The notes under the pieces: generated by a model
Databases searched by the model: none
Told to the model about the DNA's origin: nothing
What the model saw: the letters and a program-made list of their open reading frames with translations, nothing else
Position numbers and translations under genes: made by a program
DNA from: Jimgerdemannia flammicorona
Taxonomy: Eukaryota > Mucoromycota > Endogonomycetes > Endogonales > Endogonaceae
NCBI GenBank assembly: GCA_003990745.1
Contig: RBNI01000700.1
Span: 1 to 27,776, forward strand
Reading direction: 5' to 3'
DNA: 27,776 bases
In this document: positions 20,188-27,776 of the stretch, piece by piece
Layout: the number at the start of each line of letters is the position of its first letter
How positions within the stretch are numbered: position 1 is the first letter of the stretch

Positions 20188-21527
20188 TTCCTATTAGAGA
20201 AGGAGGCACTGGTTGGGGCTCATATTTTTTGCTAAATAGTGATCGATATGTACAAATATCTGCAAATATAGTTACATTACGTCCAATTAGTGAAATACCT
20301 CTAATTAACAATATCAGTCCATCTGGTAAATATAAAACTGATATATATACTTGTTTTCTTTCTTTAATTATAGAATTCTATAGCTAATTTCAAAATTGAT
20401 TTATTTTTTATTAAACAGTATCTAGTCCTAAGCAACCAGCTCTAGAGATGATATCTATCGAATGTACCACATCCCCTAAACAGAATCTAGAATCAGATAA
20501 CAAGGAGACCAACCCATCTTCAGAATACCTTATGCACTCTCTCCCTAAAAATGATGAAGGTCACTTCAACTCTGACTCTGACTCTGACTCTGACAACTGC
20601 CACACCGGTTTCAAATGTCAGACTACTGATAGCACTGGACAGAATCTAGAACCTAATAACAAGGAGACCAACTCCCTTAAGTGCTCCCTTCCTGAAGACA
20701 ATGAAGGTCACTCCAGCTCTAACTCTGACTCTGACAACCCCCATTTCAAATGCCAGGCAACTGGTGACAAAGGTCCTAATAATAGTAAGTAGTTAATTGT
20801 GGTAAACTATTATTGATTGTAGTTATATATTCACGTATATATTATATACTATTTATAAATACAGATGATAATGTTATACCAGCACTAGTAGAGAAATGTG
20901 CACCAGCACTTAAAACTGAGATAGATCAAGATGATCTCACAGGTTAGTTAGGAGAGATTTGGGGGTGTAGAGGTTAGTCTCACAGTATTCTAATTCTTAG
21001 TTTATTTCTATTTCTGTAAAGATGTCAATAATCAAAGTAAATCCAAGTTCGATAAAAAATTATTTGTTGAGGCAATTAATGAAGCTTGAAAACATGCTAA
21101 AGATCCCAATTTTCAACCTCAAATGAAAATTATGATAAATCCTATTACAAGCAAAACATCACTTGATGTACTAGATTTATATTATAATGAATCTTTAAAA
21201 AATATAGAGGTGAGCAATGCATATGGACTTCTCGTCCAGCATCATATAGGACAATACATCAAGCAAATCGAACAAGATGTTAAAGAGGCAGGATTTACCA
21301 CATCAAAAGGCTGTGATGAAGAGGTTACAAAGAGGTATTGGTTAAAGGCTAATCTTGAACAACAAGACGATATTAGAAATCGATTCCAAACATCTCAAAT
21401 TATATACAAGGTGCTCTATGATCTTACAGACAGGGAAATTTTGGCAATTTGGGGAATTAAAGTATCCAAATTATATAAGATCAGTAAAAACGAAGCTGAA
21501 GATCTTTATGCTATAATAAAATTGTAA
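20188..21527 (+). pseudogene. Multi-exon gene with duplicated acidic repeat, one internal TGA
   Basis: Exons 20188-20325, 20419-20784, 20865-20942 and 21022-21527. All three introns are GT-AG and all fall after the first codon base, so the joined frame is consistent. Exon A reads PIREGGTGWGSYFLLNSDR onward. Exon B holds two copies of an about 48-residue unit: QNLESDNKETNPSSEY, then LPKNDEGHF, then SDSDSDSDN and FKCQ; and again QNLEPNNKETNSLK, LPEDNEGHS, SNSDSDN and FKCQ. Exon D is a charged, mostly helical stretch (HHIGQYIKQIEQDVKEAG, YKVLYDLTDREILAIWG) ending with TAA at 21525-21527. Exon D carries TGA at 21087-21089 (INEA stop KHAK), otherwise open. No start codon is seen; an earlier exon before 20188 is expected. 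Family not recognised. Acidic Ser-Asp tracts are common in nuclear proteins, so a chromatin or transcription role is possible but unproven. Confidence 0.55.
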
Positions 21528-21940
21528 AGCAATGGATGAATTTATAATAATAAATATATTATATGCTTTTATGAGTTGTGTGTGATTTCTAGTTGTATGT
21601 TATATAATGTTGTATTATATTTGAATATAATAATCATGTGATCGATAAAGATGAGTCTTTCACGTGATATTGCATTCAAAGAATACAATGTCATGTAATC
21701 TATCTATAAAGATAAAAATTTGCTTCATATAAATAATATTCATTTATTTATGTATATAGATTTAAAAAAGGATATTTAATAGATAATATAAAATAGGATA
21801 GCAATATTTGCGATTTATTTAATAAAACAATTTATTGCATACTAACTATATTTTAATCCAACAAAATAATATAGTCATTCTAACAATTTGCTACTGATAA
21901 TTTCTTTGGTTAAAGAGATAATGGCCACCACAAACAAATA
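21528..21940. other. AT-rich convergent spacer
   Basis: Lies between the 3' ends of two genes pointing at each other. It contains CACGTGAT/ATCATGTGAT-like words near 21640-21665 and otherwise only low-complexity AT sequence. It presumably holds both polyadenylation regions. Confidence 0.4.
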
Positions 21941-24900
21941 TTACCAATAAGGGGGTGGCCCCTTCAACTGGGCTTTATCTGACATTTTCAACTGGGTTAT
22001 ATCTGATGTTTTTAATTTAACACTTCTCAATTGATATCTGTGGATATTTTGACTATGTTCAATATATTGTTTTGATTGTTTTTCAACACATCTTTTCAAT
22101 AGTGGTTCATTATAAATTTGTCTTGGTATCATATAATCAGATAGCTGATATGTTATGAAATTATCAGTTAGTGGATATCTCTGTTGTTGTTGTTGTAGCC
22201 AGTCAATTTTTGCTTGTAAATAATTTTCATATATTTGGGCTCTTCGTAATTTATCATTATTAACTGGATTAGTATATATACGAAAATAGTCTGAATAATA
22301 TGGTTGTGCTTTCCTCTTGTATAGAATTAATGCTATAACTGATGGAAGTACTCCATTAATAGAATACTCTTTAAGGATAGTGGCACCACACTCCAGTATC
22401 AGAACCTTGAATATATTATAGTCACTGCATTGTATTGCACAAATGATGGCAGAGTTGATATCATCCTGTGCAGCTCCAAATGAATTACAGAGCATCCGGA
22501 TTATATCATGATATCTTCTATTTACTACCAGTTGTAATGCTGTTTGGTTTCTCCAATCTCGGATCCCAATATCAGCACTGAATCTTGTACAAAGTATTTG
22601 TACAGCCTCTGGATGATCCCTTGCCACTGCCATATGCAGTGGTGTCACTTTACCATACTCTTGGAGATTGACATCAGCCTTGAGATCAATGATGAATATC
22701 TCAATGAGTTTGAGATCTCCTAATTTGGTGGCATAATAGAGCAGTGTCCAATATTTATACACCATAGTTCGATCTGCCATATATTCTTTAATGACCATCC
22801 TGGGGTCCAATAGCCACCGGGTCAGCATTTTGACAAGGTATGGGAGTCTTTCAATCATGATATCAATGCTATGCTCATCAATAATAGATAGTGCTACAAC
22901 TGGTTCTTGCAATTTATTAGTAAAGTCTAAACTATTTACATTATCATTTTCACTAGTATTATTATCACAATAACTCATCAAGATCTTGAATATATCATGA
23001 TCATCATATAGTATGGTAGAGGGGAGTGCATTATTGATATAATCATGTGTGGCCTCTAACTGGCTATATAGCATATGAATTATCAGGTTGTTGCTTCTAT
23101 CTACTACTATTTCTAGTGCTGTTCGATTGTACCAATCTCTGATGAAAATATCAGCACCAAATCTAACACAGAGCATTCTCACAACATCAAGACAATTATG
23201 CATTACAGCAATATGTAGTACTGTCATTTTGTCATATCCTTGCATGTTGACATTAAATCTAAGATCAACAACAAGAGTCTCAATAAGTCAGTTGTTTCCC
23301 TGCAGAGCAGCTTCATGTAGTGCTGTCCAACACCCACCAAAGTGCATAATCCCATAAATTGTATATCTTTCAATAACCTTATTAATAGATTTGATCTTAC
23401 CCACTTCATGACGTCGGTCTAGCCACTCCATGAGATATGGAAGGTTTTCAACCATAATTTGGTGTGTAATTTGCGAATGTTCATACACCACCTTTTTTTA
23501 ATATGAATTTTTTAATAAAGACATAATTGTTGGTGTTTAGATTAGCTGCTACATGTAATGGTACTATACCATTATTATGATCCATAAGATCGGCACCACA
23601 TGTATTCACCAGAACCTCGAATGTATTGAAATCATTATGTTGCATAGCTGTAATAAGTGCAGAATTGATATCATCCTGTATAGCCCCAAATGTTTTATAA
23701 AGTATTTGAATTATCTCATAGTGTCCTCCATTGACTGCCAGCTATAATGCTGTTCGATTTTGCTGATCTTTAATTTCTATGTCAGCACCAAAAGTAGCAC
23801 AGAGTATTTTCACAACCTCAGGAAGATTGTTCTCCACTGCAATATGTAGTGGTGTTATTTTATTATATCCTTGATGATTGACATTAGCTTTGAGATCCAT
23901 AATCAAAATCTCAATAAGTTTGAGATCTCTCAGTTTGGCAGCCTCATGGAGTAGTGTCCACTCATTATTATATAAAACGACTCTGCCAGCCATGTATTCT
24001 CTGATGACCATTTTGGGGTCTAATTGCTACTGAATCAGAATTTTGATGAGATATGGAAGTTTGTTAATCATAGTATCAACCACATGTTCATTCTCATTGA
24101 TAATTGGCAACTCATTGACATCATATTGTTGGTCTGATGGAAGTGTGGTAATTATAGTATCAATCATCAATTTGTCCCCATTGATGATTGTCAACTCATT
24201 GACATTATGTTGCTGGTCTGGTTGGTCATTATGCCTGTTTAACTGATTTTAGAATTGTAACTATTAATGTAATTGAAATGAGTAATATTAATATACTGCT
24301 AAAATATATTTATTACTTTGCAAATTAAATAATATCTTACCCCCTCAGGTTCTATTGGTATTCTAGTTATATATGAGTTGATACTAGAGAGTTCAGCAGA
24401 TGGAAGGTCAGTAGTAGGAGAAGTTTCAGTTGGGTGTTCTGTAGTAGGAGTGGATATATATATTTCGGGGAGCTGCCAGTTGGACCAATTAGTCTCAACA
24501 GACATAGCTGCATCATACGCCTCTTGCTGCTGCTGGTCTGGCCAATAAAATTCATTCAGATCATCTCTAGTCTCAGGAGGAGGTATATCAACCATAATAT
24601 CAGTTGCTCTCCTATTTACAACAGGTGACTCTCTAGACTGTATATGTATTTCTGGCATCTGTTCATATATTTCTGGCAGCTGTCTCTCAATATTTGAAGT
24701 TATATCATATCTGACCAGCATTTCAGACTGATTAGTTATAATATCAGAAGGTGTAGCAGCAATCTGTGGGAGTGTAGTGGCAGCAGGTATTTCAACTATT
24801 ATATTGATCTCTTGTTTATCCTTTGTGACAATAGATAGTTCTGTCTCTTGTAGAGGCTCTGTGTCCTGTATGTGTATATTTTGTAGCAGATCAGGAGGGG

Positions 24901-25011
24901 TAATAGCACCATGTTGATGGGTAGATTGGGCAGAATTTTGTTTGTGTTTACATGCAAGACGTAATTGTGTAGTTCGTTTATTTGGATGTATATTGGGTTA
25001 AGGTGGAATAT
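21941..25011 (-). pseudogene. Ankyrin-repeat gene with three long super-repeats, in decay
   Basis: On the minus strand exon 1 runs from about 25011 to 24340, intron 24339-24243 (97 nt, GTAAGA...AATCAG, phase 0), exon 2 from 24242 to 21941. Exon 1 begins with a basic stretch (HPNKRTTQLRLACKHKQ), then a Pro/Thr/Ser/Gln-rich region with repeated LPEIY words. Exon 2 is built of three modules of about 200 residues, each led by a LPYL-containing segment (about 24060, 23440, 22850). Each then shows ankyrin units: TLLHEAAKLRDLKLIEIL, TPLHIAVENNLPEVVKIL, FGADIEIKDQQNRTAL, DDINSALITAM. Breaks: TAA 24998-25000, TAG 24027-24029 (paralogous module has TGG), TAG 23742-23744 (paralogous CAG), a frameshift at the T7 run 23493-23499, and TGA 23288-23290 (paralogous Lys). 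From 23245 down, 434 codons are open. Ankyrin arrays bind proteins; the target is unknown. Confidence 0.8.
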
Positions 25012-25406
25012 CTATAATCAAGCAAAATGAAGTTATTTATATTATGAGTATCGGACTATCGTGAGTTTATAGCCAATGAATATGGTTGGGTTATGTGAAT
25101 ATAATTTTCAAACCCTAATTTTATCAGAAAGACTAGAGTATAATTGGTAAGGATAGGAAAATTTCTCCAAAGTCCGAATTTATCTATTTTATGATTATAT
25201 ATCTTTTAATATTATATATATATATATTACTAAATATATATATATTATCTGCTGGGCATATATATTTATTTATAATATATATATAATATAAACAGATCAC
25301 TTCTTTTTTATTATTTTATAAATTGGTGCACCCCAAGTGTACCCAAATATATAAAATTAATTTCTAATATCTATGACTGATTAATCTAGCTATATTTATA
25401 TAGCAC
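25012..25406. other. AT-rich spacer upstream of the ankyrin gene
   Basis: Contains TATATA runs near 25210-25290 and no coding signal. Probably part of the intergenic/promoter zone between the two divergent genes. Confidence 0.4.
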
Positions 25407-25672
25407 CCAATAGCAAAACCATATATATTTTATATAGTATATATTATGCTATTGGTTAATATTGAATTATACTAAGCTATATAATTATATTATATAATTC
25501 AAAGATATTAATATGATCATTAATATGTAGAATATTATGCTATTGGATTAAATAATAATTTGTTATTATTTATAATATGAATTATAAATATTAAATATCA
25601 ATAGCATAATTTCTTTAACAAGAAAGATATATTCTATATCTAATAGCAATAAATATTACAGGACTAATAGCA
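25407..25672. promoter_or_regulatory. Second CCAATAGCA-type motif cluster, divergent promoter
   Basis: CCAATAGCA at 25407-25415, its reverse complement TGCTATTGG at 25447-25455 and 25538-25546, TCAATAGCA at 25598-25606, TAATAGCAA at 25641-25649 and CTAATAGCA at 25664-25672. The region lies between the minus-strand ankyrin gene and the plus-strand forkhead gene, exactly as the 1324-1607 cluster lies between another divergent AT-rich pair. Some copies differ by a single C-to-T change in CCAAT. A bidirectional NF-Y-type promoter is a reasonable hypothesis. Confidence 0.5.
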
Positions 25673-25737
25673 ATATATAATTTTCATTCACTTTCCCTAT
25701 AAATGTGTTCACACTTGCATACTCACACACTTTGGCT

Positions 25738-26470
25738 ATCCCATCTATATCTCAAATATACTGAAAACCATCATTCAAATTTGATGATTTAATTGCACAA
25801 GCAATTATAATATCTCAAAGACAATTAACAGTAAAACAGATTTGCCAATGGATTGCATCCAATTACACCTATTATAAAATTGGATGTAAATGGCAGATAT
25901 GTAGCTTTGAATCTTTAAATGAGTATGGTTTGCTAAGGTTCTTCTAAAAGGTATTTTGATGCTAATATTGTTTATTATGTCAGATTTCTATTCGACACAC
26001 ACTCTCAAATTCCAATACCTTTATACGAACAATATCAAATGGTACAGGATTTTGGAATATTAACCCAAATTTTGAAGTAAGATTCAATCTGCAAATGATC
26101 AACACAAGTACTGCAGACATCAGAAACGAATATCAGATATCTACTATTTCAATCCAATATCAAAACATATACTTAAACTATAATGCAATCATATTTCCAC
26201 AAATGGTTGGTGATGACTTCAAGAATTATTATACATATATGAAAGATATAGAGGTGAGCAAACTCTTTTAATATTAATAGTTATAATATTTATAAATTAT
26301 ATTACTCATATTTAAAATAAAATCAGAATCAACATAATCTAGATTCTCATTATATGGACAAACAGCCATATATTTCCTCATCCCACTACCAATATCGTGT
26401 AAATTAGATTGTTGATATTCATCAAACCCTTCAACTTCCACCAGAAGTATTATTTCTGTGTATACTGTAA
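25738..26470 (+). pseudogene. Forkhead-domain gene, degraded
   Basis: Three exons: about 25738-25896, 25984-26253 and 26327-26470. Exon 1 encodes the first part of a forkhead (winged-helix) DNA-binding domain: KPSFKFDDLIAQAIIISQ, then QLTVKQICQWIASNYTYYK and GCKWQ. Exon 2 begins ISIRHTLSNSNTFIR and continues ISNGTGFWNINPNF. These match the forkhead landmarks (KPPYSY.DLI..AI, LT..IY.WI......Y, WQNSIRH.LS....F, GKG..W...P), including the recognition-helix WQ/SIRH with an intron inside it. The remaining exons have no recognised domain. Defects: TGA 25762-25764 just before the domain, the donor after WQ reads ATATGT where GTATGT is expected, and TAG 26405-26407 in exon 3. Introns are phase 0. The gene ends where AT-rich sequence meets the next, GC-balanced locus. 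Forkhead proteins are transcription factors; this copy is probably dead. Confidence 0.75.
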
Positions 26471-26584
26471 CGGTGACCCCAGAATGATGACATCAGTACA
26501 GGAGACAGCCTTTCCTTGCAAAGCCACCAGATCGGAGTATAAGAAGATCATATGACATACAAGATGAGCAACGATGACCAACCG

Positions 26585-26630
26585 TGAGTCATTGTGACCA
26601 CAGCACAAGCATCCTGAAGAATATAAAAAA
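26585..26630 (+). promoter_or_regulatory. Promoter elements of the orphan gene
   Basis: TGAGTCA at 26585-26591 matches the fungal Gcn4/AP-1-type bZIP site, and TATAAAAAA at 26622-26630 is a good TATA box about 80 bases before the ATG at 26709. A TGATGACATCA near-palindrome lies further upstream at about 26484. Sites this short can arise by chance; their order and spacing support a real promoter. Confidence 0.5.
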
Positions 26631-26708
26631 AGGACCAAGGAACCACAGTAGCAGCAACCAACAAGAACCACTAATCCCAAAATAGCTCAAAGACTTACCA
26701 CAAACAAA

Positions 26709-27548
26709 ATGCCTGCTGCCCACCAAACCTCAAGGTCAAGGAATCACCAAGGTACCTCAGTTGAAGAAAGGATGTTCCAAGACATCAGAAGAGCTATGAG
26801 GACCCACTCAACAAGAACTCCTAGTATCTACCTGGGCACTGCAGACCCTTATCACTTCATCCTCTACTGCCATGAAATGGAAACAAGGATCACCATTGCT
26901 ACTGAATACCTCCAAATGTGGCAGGAGTACGAAATAGGAAACCTCCTCTGCCGGGAGTTCCCACAGGCCAGTACCCAGGAGCTACGAGATACCACTCCCA
27001 TGGACATACGTGAAACAAGGACAGCTAAGAAGATCCATCAGATCTTCAGGCATGCACTATGGTCGATCTCCAACTTGGAGTATGTTAGAGTCTCAGATTT
27101 CAGAGATCTGTCATCCCGCTATATCAATGCACTAGAAGCCAGGGTGGCCACAGAAGCCCAGTCCACTATCACTCTCAACAGCGAAGAAGTAGAAGACTTC
27201 TGGCACCCCATCCTTCAGGACAATCCAGACCAATTCCTGCAAGGATTGATCTCAGTATTCCAAGATCCAAGCATCTGGGTTAGATCCCCCCAAGACCCCA
27301 CATTTGTCCCCTATTTTGTGGAAGAGAACCTCATAGACTGGAGAGCTCCAGATCTTGTTCCCGATTTTCCCACCACTGCTGAATGTGATAATGTCATCGA
27401 TGACGTCATCCCGTGCGACATACCCAAAGCATGCGAAGTACGCGAAATGCATGACCTGTATGACGAATTCGCGGATCTCATCTCCTTCAGTGATGATGAC
27501 AGTGATGATAATGATGAAGCCCCCATGGTCCTGAACTTTCTGCTCTAA
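26709..27548 (+). CDS. Hypothetical single-exon protein with acidic C-terminus
   Basis: An uninterrupted 279-codon frame with balanced codon use, unlike the AT-rich genes before it. The N-terminus is Ser/Arg/Gln rich (MPAAHQTSRSRNHQGTS). Residues about 15-180 look alpha-helical, with hydrophobic heptad-like spacing (EERMFQDIRRAMR, YHFILYCHEMETRITIATEY, KKIHQIFRHALWSISNLEY). The C-terminal third is Pro/Asp rich and ends in an acidic tract (SFSDDDSDDNDEAP) before MVLNFLL. No signal peptide or membrane helix. I do not recognise the family. A retrotransposon gag was considered because of the position and helical content, but no zinc knuckle, protease or reverse transcriptase follows. ATG 26709 is the first in frame and sits downstream of a TATA box. 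Confidence 0.7.
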   Translation: MPAAHQTSRSRNHQGTSVEERMFQDIRRAMRTHSTRTPSIYLGTADPYHFILYCHEMETRITIATEYLQMWQEYEIGNLLCREFPQASTQELRDTTPMDIRETRTAKKIHQIFRHALWSISNLEYVRVSDFRDLSSRYINALEARVATEAQSTITLNSEEVEDFWHPILQDNPDQFLQGLISVFQDPSIWVRSPQDPTFVPYFVEENLIDWRAPDLVPDFPTTAECDNVIDDVIPCDIPKACEVREMHDLYDEFADLISFSDDDSDDNDEAPMVLNFLL

Positions 27549-27555
27549 GTTCTTT

Positions 27556-27695
27556 GTTACACCAGATAATGCCAGCACTGGTATTCTCATGTAACACTGG
27601 ATAATGCCAGCACCAGTATTCTGAGGTGATGCGAAATTGTTCCAGCACCAGCATTTTGATGTGATACCAAATAATACCAGCTCTGGAACTTGGTA
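27556..27695. repeat. Four-copy 35-bp minisatellite
   Basis: Units at 27556-27590, 27591-27625, 27626-27660 and 27661-27695, each exactly 35 bp. Shared words are GT(T/A/G)A at the unit start, A(G/A)ATAATGCCAGCAC in the middle and TATTCT.A(T/G) at the end; units 1 and 2 are closest. CCAGCACTGG/CCAGCACCAG gives each unit a near-palindromic core. The array starts 8 bases after the stop codon of the preceding gene, so it probably lies in its 3' untranslated region. Confidence 0.8.
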
Positions 27696-27776
27696 GTTTT
27701 AGTTATTGGAATTTATATTTAGCTTTATATCTTAGCAACCATTGAATTATATTTTGTATAAATACCCATCTTATTT
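27696..27776. other. AT-rich sequence at window end
   Basis: No feature recognised; likely 3' flank of the orphan gene. Confidence 0.4.

Noticed and set aside
142..26470. Genome-wide UGA = tryptophan code
   Set aside because: The intact BTB-SPRY and kelch genes use only TGG for Trp and contain no in-frame TGA, and the TGA in the ankyrin gene aligns with Lys, so a global code change is not supported.
27556..27695. CRISPR array
   Set aside because: The 35-bp units are contiguous with no spacers, degenerate between copies, and lie in a eukaryotic-type gene context.
26465..27776. LTR retrotransposon with the orphan protein as gag
   Set aside because: TGTAACGG could be an LTR start and a TATA box follows, but there is no second LTR, primer-binding site, zinc knuckle, protease or reverse transcriptase within the window.

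Overview
The window looks like nuclear DNA of a filamentous or early-diverging fungus. The evidence is short GT-AG introns (about 65-145 nt, some with CTAAT-like branch points), a secreted kelch-repeat protein with a C-terminal membrane anchor, BTB-SPRY proteins, and Sel1, ankyrin and forkhead-type domains, all set in repeat-rich DNA that switches between balanced and extremely A+T-rich composition. Members of Mucoromycota or Chytridiomycota are the likeliest source because such families are expanded there. I cannot fix the genus from sequence alone, and the AT-rich tracts would also suit a species with repeat-induced mutation.

Layout. 1-4.7 kb is an AT-rich gene block. A minus-strand broken gene (142-1359) faces away from a plus-strand multi-exon Sel1-repeat gene (1595-2705), with a cluster of CCAATAGCA-type motifs between them. 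Decayed coding stretches follow to 4670. 4.9-6.7 kb is a repeat patch: a tandem pair of fold-back elements, one arm of a 73-bp inverted repeat, a CCGCAT-type short-repeat array and a 34-bp direct repeat. 6.8-8.3 kb is a BTB-SPRY pseudogene. 8.9-12.5 kb is a tandem kelch pair: a broken, 3'-truncated upstream copy and an intact six-exon downstream copy. 12.5-15.8 kb has no convincing gene and includes an AT-rich tract. 15.8-17.3 kb is the intact, inverted paralogue of the BTB-SPRY gene. 17.4-20.2 kb is gene-poor with a second AT-rich tract.

20.2-26.5 kb is a second AT-rich gene block: an acidic-repeat multi-exon gene, a minus-strand ankyrin gene in decay, another CCAATAGCA cluster, and a plus-strand gene with a recognisable forkhead domain. 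At about 26.46 kb the composition changes abruptly to a single-exon orphan gene (26709-27548) with its own TATA box, followed by a four-copy 35-bp minisatellite.

Two evolutionary stories stand out. First, the balanced-GC genes exist as pairs with one intact and one broken member (BTB-SPRY, kelch). Second, the AT-rich genes share mostly phase-0 introns, divergent promoters carrying the same CCAAT-type motif, and coding frames repeatedly cut by single in-frame stops, mostly TGA. The simplest reading is a shared family or large element in decay by C-to-T change; recoding is the less likely alternative.
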